A DNA stretch of 64,000 bases from Paracoccus xiamenensis (GTDB lineage Bacteria; Pseudomonadota; Alphaproteobacteria; Rhodobacterales; Rhodobacteraceae). Below are positions 56,058 to 64,000 of the stretch, piece after piece (within the stretch, counting starts at the first letter, position 1; each line of letters begins with the position of its first letter). The notes beneath the pieces are model-generated. The model did not search any database, was not told where the DNA came from, and saw nothing but the letters and a program-made list of their open reading frames with translations. The DNA is taken from positions 868,001-932,000 of the forward strand of contig NZ_JAAOHY010000001.1 in NCBI RefSeq assembly GCF_011308835.1, given 5' to 3'. The position numbers and the translations under genes are program-made.

Positions 56058-57089
56058 ATGAGTTCTGGAACATACGGTCTTCTTGCCGCCGCCGCCCTTG
56101 CCCTTTCGGGCAGCGCGGCCTGGGCGGCCAATGGCGACACGTTGAAGGCGGTGCAGGAACGCGGCAATCTGCTGTGCACCGGCCACGATGGATCCTACCT
56201 TGGCTTTGCCGAGGTCGATGACAAGGGCGAATGGCAAGGCATCGATATCGAGCTGTGCCGCGCCGTCGCCACCGCCATCTTCGGCGATCCCACCAAGCTG
56301 ACCATCATCCCGATCAGCTGGGCGCAACGCTGGCCCGCGCTGCAATCGGGCGAGGTGGACATGGTCATCAAGGCCTCGGGCGCGACGCTCAGCCGCGATA
56401 CCGAACTGGGGCTGCAATTCTCGTTGTCCTACTATCTCGGGACCACGAAGATCATGGCCCATAAGGAACTGGAACTGACCTCGCTGAAGGATGCCGATGG
56501 CGGCACGGTCTGCATCCCCGCCGGGACCACGCAGCAACAGCAGATCGCATCTTACGGGGCCAAGCTGGGCATCACGCTGGAGCCGGTGATCATCGAAAAG
56601 ACCGAGGAATTGGAGCAGGCCTATTTCTCGGGCCGCTGCGATCTTTACACCCAATGGGGACCGGTCCTCGCCATCGCCCGCGCCGCCAAAGGCAACCCTG
56701 ACGAACATGTCATCCTGCCCGACGTCCTGGCGGTAGAGCCCGAGGTGATCGTGATGCGACCGGGCGACGACAACTGGATCGACATCGCCAACTGGACGCT
56801 TTCGGCGCTGTGGTTTGCCGAACAGGAAGGCATCACCTCGGCCAATGTCGACGAGATCAAGGCCAATCCGCCCAGCCCCGATGTGGCAAAGTTTCTGGGC
56901 GGCAGCCCCGGCATGGGTGCCTCGCTGGGCCTGTCGGATGACTGGGCCTATAACGTGATCAAGAATGTCGGCAATTATGCCGAGATCTTTGACCGCACGC
57001 TGGGGGCGGACTCTCCCTACAAGATGGACCGAGAGATGACCGCGCTGTGGAACAATGGCGGCGTGCTCTACCCCTATGTGATCGACTGA
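56058..57089 (+). CDS. general amino acid ABC transporter, periplasmic binding protein (AapJ/BztA-like)
   Basis: Binding protein of 343 aa, longer than GlnH-type proteins and fitting the AapJ/BztA class. The signal peptide is MSSGTYGLLAAAALALSGSA with cleavage near AWAANGD. Class features: LKAVQERGNLLCTGHDGSYL, GIDIELCRAVATAIFGD and NVGNYAEIFDRTLG. GGGAG at 56045-56049 suits the ATG at 56058; a GTG at 56049 overlaps the ribosome site. AapJ systems take a broad set of L-amino acids, but a narrower ligand is possible given the catabolic genes around it. Confidence 0.9.
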   Translation: MSSGTYGLLAAAALALSGSAAWAANGDTLKAVQERGNLLCTGHDGSYLGFAEVDDKGEWQGIDIELCRAVATAIFGDPTKLTIIPISWAQRWPALQSGEVDMVIKASGATLSRDTELGLQFSLSYYLGTTKIMAHKELELTSLKDADGGTVCIPAGTTQQQQIASYGAKLGITLEPVIIEKTEELEQAYFSGRCDLYTQWGPVLAIARAAKGNPDEHVILPDVLAVEPEVIVMRPGDDNWIDIANWTLSALWFAEQEGITSANVDEIKANPPSPDVAKFLGGSPGMGASLGLSDDWAYNVIKNVGNYAEIFDRTLGADSPYKMDREMTALWNNGGVLYPYVID

Positions 57090-57097
57090 AATCCGGC

Positions 57098-57120
57098 GGC
57101 GCTGCCGCTGTGGCGGCGCC
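57098..57120 (+). other. stem-loop after the binding-protein gene
   Basis: GGCGCTGCC (57098-57106) pairs with GGCGGCGCC (57112-57120) with one G-T pair, followed by GTCTT. It lies between the binding-protein stop and the first permease and probably attenuates read-through. Confidence 0.5.
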
Positions 57121-57144
57121 GTCTTACCGTGACGGAGGGTTCCG

Positions 57145-58308
57145 ATGCCCGGCTTTCTGCGCAACCAGAAGATTCGCAACATCCTGCTGCAAGTCCTGTT
57201 CGTGGCGGCGGTGCTGGTCATCGTCGTCGGCGGCTGGCGCAACGCCCAGCAGACCCTGCAGGCCCAGCATATCGTGTCGGGCTTTGGTTTGCTGGAAAAG
57301 GCCACCGGCTGGGACGTCAACTTTTCGCTGCTGCCGCATTCGGCCTCAGACCCTTATTGGTGGTTCTTCCTGATCGGCATCGTCAACACGCTGTTTCTCG
57401 GCACGCTGGGGCTGGCCTTGGCCACGCTGATCGGCGGAACCATCGGGATCATGCGCACCGTTGCCCATCCCGTCCTGAACCTGCTGGGGCGCAGCTATGT
57501 CGATTTCTTCCGAAACATCCCCCTGATCTTGCAGGTGTTTTTTTGGTATGCGCTGGTTACCCACCTGCCGGCCCCGCGCAATGCCATTGACTTCGGGCCG
57601 CTGACCCTGTCCAGCCGCGGCCTGTATATGCCGGCGCTGAATGTCGGCGGCTGGTATCTGGCGGCGGCAGGTCTGACGCTGCTGCTGGCGCTGGTGCTGC
57701 CGCTTTGGCTGGCGCGGACCCGCCGCATTTCCCGCCCGCCCGAGGAGCGGCGCGGCCTGGTGCGTGGCGTGCTGGCGGGTGGTATCCTCGCCGCGCTCGT
57801 CATCCTGCTGGTTGGTCGTGACGCGGCCGGGCCGCTGATCAGCCGGCCAGAACTGCAAGGGCTGAATATTCGCGGCGGCTTGCGCATCCCGCCGGAGTTC
57901 AGCGCCATGCTGATCGCCATCGGCATCTATGGCGGGGCCTATATCGCCGAAATCGTGCGCGGGGGCTTCAAGGCCGTGGGCCGCGGCCAGACCGAGGCCG
58001 CCCACGCCCTTGGCCTGACGCCCTTGCAAAGCTTCTTCCGTATCCGGCTGCCGCTGGCGCTGCGGGCGATGCTGCCGATCCTGGCCAACCAGTACATCTG
58101 GCTGATCAAGGCCACCACGATGGGCATCGCCATCGGCTTTACCGACTTCTTCATGATCGTTGCCGTCACCATCAACCAGTCGGGCCAGACCATCGAGGCG
58201 ATTGCCATCCTCATGGCAGGCTTCCTGGCCATCAACCTGACGCTGGCGGCGATCTTCAACCGGATCAACAAGGCGATTGCCCTGAAGGGCAACCAGTTGC
58301 GGGGCTGA
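57145..58308 (+). CDS. general amino acid ABC transporter permease (AapQ/BztB-like)
   Basis: Permease of 387 aa, with the long insert between membrane segments typical of AapQ/BztB. The conserved SYVDFFRNIPLILQVFFWYA and the coupling loop GQTEAAHALGLTPLQSFFRI are present. GGAGG precedes the ATG. Pairs with the following permease in the inner membrane. Confidence 0.92.
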   Translation: MPGFLRNQKIRNILLQVLFVAAVLVIVVGGWRNAQQTLQAQHIVSGFGLLEKATGWDVNFSLLPHSASDPYWWFFLIGIVNTLFLGTLGLALATLIGGTIGIMRTVAHPVLNLLGRSYVDFFRNIPLILQVFFWYALVTHLPAPRNAIDFGPLTLSSRGLYMPALNVGGWYLAAAGLTLLLALVLPLWLARTRRISRPPEERRGLVRGVLAGGILAALVILLVGRDAAGPLISRPELQGLNIRGGLRIPPEFSAMLIAIGIYGGAYIAEIVRGGFKAVGRGQTEAAHALGLTPLQSFFRIRLPLALRAMLPILANQYIWLIKATTMGIAIGFTDFFMIVAVTINQSGQTIEAIAILMAGFLAINLTLAAIFNRINKAIALKGNQLRG

Positions 58309-58312
58309 TGCG

Positions 58313-59404
58313 ATGACCGACACCTCACCAAAACGCACAATCGCCAACACGCCGCCCGGCTGGTTTGACAACGTCCGCCGGCGTTATTTCCCGACGCCGA
58401 TCCAGTCCGTGATCTCGATCCTCGGGTTAGGGCTGCTGGGCTGGATCCTGTGGACTCTGCTGAATTGGGCGGTGTTTTCCGCCGTCTGGGATGGGCAGGC
58501 CAGCCCCGAAACCTGCCGCGCCGCCGCCGGTGCCTGCTGGACGGTGATCGCGCAGCGCTGGCGGATCATCCTGTTCGGGCTGTATCCGTTCGACCAGCAA
58601 TGGCGCTCGGCGCTGGCTTGCGTCGTCGTCGTGGCGATGGTTGTGCTCAGCTGCGTTCCGGCCTTCTGGGCGGGCAGGCGGCTGGCGGCGGTCTGGGTGC
58701 TGGGCACCGGGCTTTTCTATCTGCTGATGAAGGGTGGCCTGCTGGGCCTGCCGCTGATCGGAGAGGAGAAATGGGGCGGGCTGGCGCTGACGCTGTTCAT
58801 CTTCGTCGCCACCTGCCTGATCGGGTTTCCGCTGTCGATCGTCCTTGCACTGCTGCGCCGGTCAGAGCTGCCGGTGATCTCGAAGGGGATCGGGCTTTTC
58901 ATCGACGCGGTGCGGTCCCTGCCGCTTTTGTCGATCCTGTTCGCCTTCGCGGTCGTCGTGCCCTTCATGCTGCCCGGCTGGTTGCAGACCGGCAAGCTGT
59001 ACCGCGTCATCTGCGGCGCCGCGCTGTTCTTCGCCGCCTATCAGGCAGAGATCATTCGCGGCGGCATGCAGGGGGTGGCGCTGGGTCAGGACGAGGCAGC
59101 GAAATCGCTGGGCATCGGCTATTGGCACCGGATCAGCCGGATCATCCTGCCGCAGGCCATGCGCAACGCGTTGCCAGCGACGATCAACCAGTTCGTCATC
59201 TCGTTCAAGGAAACCTCGCTGGTCATTGTCGTCGGCTTCTTCGAAATCCTCGCCTCGGGCAATGCCGCCTATGGCACCGGTGACTGGACCTTTGCTTACC
59301 GCGAGGTCTACGCCTTCATCGCCCTGATCTATTTTGTCTTTGTCTTCAGCCTGTCCCGCTATGGCGCCTATCTGGAACGGCGCATGGCGGTCGGCACGTT
59401 CTAG
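58313..59404 (+). CDS. general amino acid ABC transporter permease (AapM/BztC-like)
   Basis: Permease of 363 aa with about eight hydrophobic segments and the coupling loop [19 protein letters not shown]. The [20 protein letters not shown] segment aligns with the AapM core. It starts four bases after the previous stop. The large periplasmic or inserted N-terminal part is family-typical. Confidence 0.92.
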   Translation: MTDTSPKRTIANTPPGWFDNVRRRYFPTPIQSVISILGLGLLGWILWTLLNWAVFSAVWDGQASPETCRAAAGACWTVIAQRWRIILFGLYPFDQQWRSALACVVVVAMVVLSCVPAFWAGRRLAAVWVLGTGLFYLLMKGGLLGLPLIGEEKWGGLALTLFIFVATCLIGFPLSIVLALLRRSELPVISKGIGLFIDAVRSLPLLSILFAFAVVVPFMLPGWLQTGKLYRVICGAALFFAAYQAEIIRGGMQGVALGQDEAAKSLGIGYWHRISRIILPQAMRNALPATINQFVISFKETSLVIVVGFFEILASGNAAYGTGDWTFAYREVYAFIALIYFVFVFSLSRYGAYLERRMAVGTF

Positions 59405-59415
59405 GGAGCATCCGG

Positions 59416-60162
<747 letters not shown>

Positions 60163-60243
60163 GCGGCCCGACCCGAAAGATCACCTTTTGCGGCCGGCGC
60201 GCGCCTGCGCCGGAAGGGCCACTTTGCGCATTTCCAAGCGCAA

Positions 60244-60273
60244 AAGTCTGCGTGAACGCAAAGACTTACTTTC
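60244..60273. promoter_or_regulatory. inverted repeats upstream of ThDP enzyme gene, including CAAAG-ACTTA-CTTTC (copy 2)
   Basis: CAAAG (60259-60263), ACTTA, CTTTC (60269-60273), followed by ATGTTGG, resembles the 53435 element (GAAAG-ATTTA-CTTTC...TTGTTGG). It overlaps a second dyad, AAGTCT (60244-60249) with AGACTT (60262-60267). The region lies about 85-110 bases before the ATG at 60356 and is a likely regulatory site. Confidence 0.45.
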
Positions 60274-60355
60274 ATGTTGGCCGTGCTTCTTTGTTTTCTC
60301 GGCCCGGCTGGAAAGGCAGTCTGATGTCAGGATGCACGCAAAGGGAGCCGCAGGG

Positions 60356-62023
60356 ATGATACGCAACGGAGGTCAGTTGCTGGTCGAAAGCCTGATCGCG
60401 TTGGGGGCGCGCAAGGGTTTTGGCGTGCCGGGCGAAAGCTATCTGGCGGTTCTGGACGCGCTGCACGACACTGCCGGCAAGCTGGATTTCGTGCTTTGCC
60501 GGAACGAAGGCGGTGCCGCCTTCATGGCTGCCGCCTGGGGTAAGCTGACCGGCAGCCCGGGCCTGTGTTTCGTGACCCGCGGCCCCGGCGTCACCAATGC
60601 CTCGATCGGGATCCATACTGCGATGCAGGATTCGGCGCCGATGATCGTCTTTGTGGGGCAGGTCGGCACCGACATGAAAGGCCGCGAGGCGTTTCAAGAA
60701 ATCGACTATCGCGCCGTCTTCGGCACCATGGCGAAATGGGCGGTCGAGATCGACGATGTGACCCGCATTCCCGAAATCCTCGGCCGCGCGTGGGTGACGG
60801 CCACCACCGGACGGCCCGGCCCGGTGGTCATCGCATTGCCAGAAGATATGCTGACAAGTCTGACGAACGCAGCCCCGCTGACTGGCCCGGCCCGGATCGC
60901 CGAACCCGCGCCCAGTCCCGAGGCCGTCACCGAAGCGCGTGCGATGCTGGCCGCGGCACAGCGCCCGCTGATCCTGATGGGCGGCTGCAACTGGACGCAG
61001 GAAGGGCAGGCGGCACTGCAGGGCTTCGCCGAAGCCTCGGACATCCCGGTCGTCGCCGCCTTCCGCTATCAAGACCAGTTCGACAATTTCTCGTCCTGCT
61101 ATGCGGGCGAGGCCGGTGTCGGGATGCCGCCGCATGTCAGGGCGCTGATCGTTGATGCCGACCTGATCCTCGCCATCAACACCCGCTTCGGCGAGATGAC
61201 CACCGACGGCTATACGCTGCTGAATGTGCCAGTGCCGGCGCAGAAACTGATCCATGTCCACGGATCGGACCGTGAGATCGGCAAGATCTATCAGCCGACC
61301 CTTGGCATCCATGCCGGGCCGAATGCTTTCGTGGCCGCGCTGTCTCCTGTCAGTGGCGATTGGGCTGCGTGGCGCGAAAGCGCGCGGACGGCATGGCTGG
61401 CCAGCCTCAATGCCCCGGCCCAGCCCTCGCCGGTCGATATGGTCGCGGTGACGGCGCATCTGCGCGATGTCTTGCCGGATGATGCAATCCTGACCAACGG
61501 CGCGGGCAATTTCACCGTCTGGCCAAACAAGTTCTTCGCCTACGGTCCCAAGGCGCGCCTGCTGGCCCCCCAATCGGGGGCGATGGGCTACGGCCTGCCC
61601 GCCGCCATCGCCGCGCAACTGGCCCATCCTGACCGCGTGGTGGTCTGCTTCGCCGGCGACGGTGATTTCCAGATGAACTGCCAAGAGCTCGGCACCGCAA
61701 TGCAGGCCGGCGCGCAGCCCATCGTGCTGATCCTGAACAACGGCATCTATGGCACCATCCGGGCGCATCAGGAACGCGGCTATCCCGGCCGCGTATCAGG
61801 CACCACGCTGCAAAACCCCGACTTCATCGGGCTGGCCCGCGCCTACGGCTTCCACGCCGAAAAGGTCGACAGCACCGACGCTTTTCCCGCCGCCTTCGCC
61901 CGCGCCATGGGTTCGCCGACGGGCGCGGTCCTCGACCTGAACATCTCGCCCGAGGCACTGACCCCGCGCCAGACCCTGACCCAGATGCGCGAAGCAGCCC
62001 TAGCCGCAAAGGAAACCGCATGA
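60356..62023 (+). CDS. thiamine diphosphate-dependent enzyme (acetolactate synthase-like decarboxylase/lyase family)
   Basis: ThDP enzyme of 555 aa. The cofactor-activating glutamate is in LCRNEGGAAFMAAAW (about E51); the metal-ThDP motif runs from GDGDFQMNCQELG to ILNNGIYGTI. The family includes acetolactate synthase, oxalyl-CoA decarboxylase, benzoylformate and phosphonopyruvate decarboxylases; the reading does not decide among them. GGGAG lies about 8 bases before the ATG at 60356. It overlaps the hydantoinase gene by four bases, so it probably acts on a 2-keto acid formed in the same route. Confidence 0.85.
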   Translation: MIRNGGQLLVESLIALGARKGFGVPGESYLAVLDALHDTAGKLDFVLCRNEGGAAFMAAAWGKLTGSPGLCFVTRGPGVTNASIGIHTAMQDSAPMIVFVGQVGTDMKGREAFQEIDYRAVFGTMAKWAVEIDDVTRIPEILGRAWVTATTGRPGPVVIALPEDMLTSLTNAAPLTGPARIAEPAPSPEAVTEARAMLAAAQRPLILMGGCNWTQEGQAALQGFAEASDIPVVAAFRYQDQFDNFSSCYAGEAGVGMPPHVRALIVDADLILAINTRFGEMTTDGYTLLNVPVPAQKLIHVHGSDREIGKIYQPTLGIHAGPNAFVAALSPVSGDWAAWRESARTAWLASLNAPAQPSPVDMVAVTAHLRDVLPDDAILTNGAGNFTVWPNKFFAYGPKARLLAPQSGAMGYGLPAAIAAQLAHPDRVVVCFAGDGDFQMNCQELGTAMQAGAQPIVLILNNGIYGTIRAHQERGYPGRVSGTTLQNPDFIGLARAYGFHAEKVDSTDAFPAAFARAMGSPTGAVLDLNISPEALTPRQTLTQMREAALAAKETA

Positions 62024-64000
62024 CCGACGCGATCCGCCTTGGCGCCGATATTGGCGGCACCTTCACCGATATCGCCCTTGAATGCCGGGGGCAGATGTTC
62101 TCGACCAAAGTGCTGACGAATTACGCTGCCCCCGAACAGTCGATCCTGGACGGGATCGAGGTCGTGCTGCGCGACGCAGGCATCACGCCCGCCGATCTGG
62201 ACATCGTCATCCACGGCACGACGCTGGCCACCAATGCGCTGATCGAACGGCGCGGCGCGCGCACGGCGCTGATCACGACCGAGGGGTTCCGGGACGTGAT
62301 CGAGATGCGGACCGAAAACCGCTTTGAACAATATGACCTGAACCTCCGGCTGCCCACGCCGCTGATCCCGCGCGAGGACCGCTTTACCGTCGCGGGCCGC
62401 ATCGGCGCGCAAGGGCAGGAATTGCAGCCGTTGGACGAAGTCGCACTGGAAGAACTGGCCGACCGCATCGCAGCCGAAGGTTTCGGCGCCGTCGCCATCG
62501 GCTTCATCCATTCCTACATGAACCCCGCACATGAACGCCGCGCCCGCGAAATCATCGCCGAGAAGGTCGCCGTGCCGATCTCGATCTCAAGCGAGGTTTC
62601 GCCGCAGATGCGCGAGTTTGAGCGCTTCAACACCGTCTGCGCCAACGCCTATGTCCGCCCGCAGATGCAGGATTATCTGACCCGCTTGCAGGTGCGGTTG
62701 AAGGAGATGGGGGCGGATTGCCCGGTCTTCATGATCCATTCCGGCGGCGGGCTGATCGGCGTCGACACTGCCGCCGAATTCCCGGTGCGGCTGGTCGAAT
62801 CCGGCCCGGCAGGGGGCGCGATCTTTGCCGCCGACGTCGCGCAGCGTTTCGGGCTGGAAAAAGTCGTCAGCTATGACATGGGCGGCACCACCGCCAAGAT
62901 CTGCCTGATCGAGGATTTCGCACCGAAAACCGCCCGCACCTTCGAAGTCGCGCGCACCTATCGCTTCTGCAAGGGTTCTGGCATGCCGATTTCTATCCCG
63001 GTGATCGAGATGATCGAGATCGGGGCAGGGGGCGGGTCCATTGCCTGGGTCGATGCCATGGGCCGCATCCAGACTGGCCCGGAATCGGCGGCCTCGGAAC
63101 CCGGTCCAGCCTGCTATCAGCGGGGAGGAGAGAAGCCCGCGATCACCGATGCCGATCTGGCGCTTGGCAAACTGGATCCCGACAATTTCGCCGGCGGCGC
63201 GATCCGGCTGTCGATGGCCAATGCCGAAGGCGCCATCTCGCGCGATGTGGGCACACGACTCAGCCTGCCGGTCGAGGCCGCAGCCTTCGGTATTGTCGAG
63301 GTGGTGGATGAAAACATGGCCAATGCCGCGCGCGTCCATGCGGTGGAAAACGGCAAGAATATCTCGGACAATATCATGATCGCCTTTGGCGGCGCGGCCC
63401 CGCTGCATGCCGCACGACTGTGCGAGAAGCTGGGGATCGACCAATGCCTGGTGCCGCCGGGCGCGGGCGTGGGCTCGGCCATCGGCTTTCTGAAAGCCCC
63501 CTTCGGTTATGAGGCGCTGATTTCGCAGGTGGTGCGGCTGTCGGATTTCGACGCGGACCGCATCAACGCGCTGCTGGCCGATCTGACCGACACCGCCGAA
63601 GGTTTCGTCCGCGAAGGCAGCAAGGGCGCGATCCAGCGCGAAGCCACCGCCTTCATGCGCTATGTCGGGCAGGGCTGGGAAATCCCGGTGCTGCTGCCGG
63701 ACCGGCCTTTCACATCGGCCGATGCGGATTGGCTGCGCGACAGTTTCCGCGCCGCCTATGCCCGCTTCTTCGGGCGCGCCATCGACGGCCTGGACGGGCT
63801 GGAGATCGAGATCGTGACCTTCTCGGTCAAGGCGCAGGACGAACGAGCCGCGCCCGATCCCCACCGCATCACCCTTGGCGAGATTGGCAAGTTCAACGGC
63901 GTCCTGCGCGAGGTGTTCGACCCCGCGCAGGGGCGGATGGTGGCGTCCTCGATCATTGAGCGCGCCGGTCTGCCCCCCGGTGCGCGCGTCAGCGGCCCCG
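62020..64000 (+). CDS. hydantoinase/oxoprolinase family protein, HyuA type (partial at window end)
   Basis: About 660 codons of an ATP-dependent hydantoinase A/5-oxoprolinase-like subunit, usually 680-700 aa, so only a short C-terminus is missing. The ASKHA-type ATP site begins the protein (LGADIGGTFTDIAL), followed by HGTTLATNALIERRGART, ESGPAGGAIFAADVAQRFG and VVSYDMGGTTAKICLI; the IAFGGAAPLHAARLCEKLG motif is near 450. The ATG at 62020 overlaps the ThDP gene stop. The partner subunit HyuB is expected just beyond the window. Substrates range from N-methylhydantoin to 5-oxoproline or acetone-type ketones. Confidence 0.9.
   Translation, partial: MTDAIRLGADIGGTFTDIALECRGQMFSTKVLTNYAAPEQSILDGIEVVLRDAGITPADLDIVIHGTTLATNALIERRGARTALITTEGFRDVIEMRTENRFEQYDLNLRLPTPLIPREDRFTVAGRIGAQGQELQPLDEVALEELADRIAAEGFGAVAIGFIHSYMNPAHERRAREIIAEKVAVPISISSEVSPQMREFERFNTVCANAYVRPQMQDYLTRLQVRLKEMGADCPVFMIHSGGGLIGVDTAAEFPVRLVESGPAGGAIFAADVAQRFGLEKVVSYDMGGTTAKICLIEDFAPKTARTFEVARTYRFCKGSGMPISIPVIEMIEIGAGGGSIAWVDAMGRIQTGPESAASEPGPACYQRGGEKPAITDADLALGKLDPDNFAGGAIRLSMANAEGAISRDVGTRLSLPVEAAAFGIVEVVDENMANAARVHAVENGKNISDNIMIAFGGAAPLHAARLCEKLGIDQCLVPPGAGVGSAIGFLKAPFGYEALISQVVRLSDFDADRINALLADLTDTAEGFVREGSKGAIQREATAFMRYVGQGWEIPVLLPDRPFTSADADWLRDSFRAAYARFFGRAIDGLDGLEIEIVTFSVKAQDERAAPDPHRITLGEIGKFNGVLREVFDPAQGRMVASSIIERAGLPPGARVSGP

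Noticed and set aside
60194..60213. Hairpin CCGGCGC/GCGCCGG after the AapP-like gene as a terminator
   Set aside because: A 7-bp stem is present but no T-run follows on either strand, so it does not qualify as an intrinsic terminator.

Overview
The window is a GC-rich alphaproteobacterial chromosome segment, most likely from the Rhodobacteraceae and close to Paracoccus. This is inferred from gene content and order: a Rhizobiales/Rhodobacterales-type glycerol ABC operon (glpD-S-T-P-Q-U-V-K), an Aap/Bzt-type amino acid transporter, TRAP transporters, many ATGA/TGATG gene junctions and strong GGAGG ribosome sites. I see no rRNA, tRNA, CRISPR array, insertion sequence or phage gene. Nearly all genes serve uptake and oxidation of small organic compounds, each block with its own local regulator.

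Layout. 1-6.5 kb: a minus-strand operon pairing a polar amino acid ABC importer with a class III aminotransferase and a two-subunit CoA-transferase (the second subunit is cut by the window edge), with a divergent LysR gene. 6.7-11.7 kb: an electrophile/quinone-defence group (FMN reductase, small GNAT, glutathionyl-hydroquinone reductase, Kef-type antiporter, MhqO-like VOC dioxygenase). 11.8-14.8 kb: a LysR gene, then a 14-TM drug exporter with a divergent TetR. 15-17.9 kb: tdh-kbl threonine degradation and an XRE-cupin regulator. 17.9-20.5 kb: a large Cys-rich exported repeat protein. 20.7-22.6 kb: gluconate permease and gluconokinase. 22.6-34.1 kb: glpR, the divergent glycerol operon, and an iron-type alcohol dehydrogenase fused to its end.

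34.2-39 kb: a dicarboxylate/amino acid symporter preceded by a truncated aspartase remnant, an AT-rich 600-bp spacer, and a three-gene unit that looks like a periplasmic amine-oxidising system (Tat-exported flavin amine oxidase, cytochrome c, exported RidA). 39-47.9 kb: an L-idonate/ketogluconate regulon with a TRAP transporter and a LacI-type regulator; two nearly identical 14-bp operator-like dyads mark its two divergent promoter regions. 47.9-53.3 kb: an aldolase/FAD oxidoreductase pair divergent from a tartronate-semialdehyde-reductase-like, AroE-like, SDR and GntR operon. 53.5-64 kb: two SDRs and a LysR gene, an Aap/Bzt-type amino acid ABC transporter, then a ThDP enzyme coupled to a hydantoinase A gene that runs off the right edge.

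Strongest candidates for new biology: (i) the periplasmic amine oxidase/cytochrome c/RidA unit; (ii) the complementary loss of ATPase motifs in GlpS and GlpT, leaving one canonical ATP site; (iii) the paired LacI-type operators; (iv) a Tdh lacking all four structural-zinc cysteines. Functions are assigned by reading protein motifs, without database searches.
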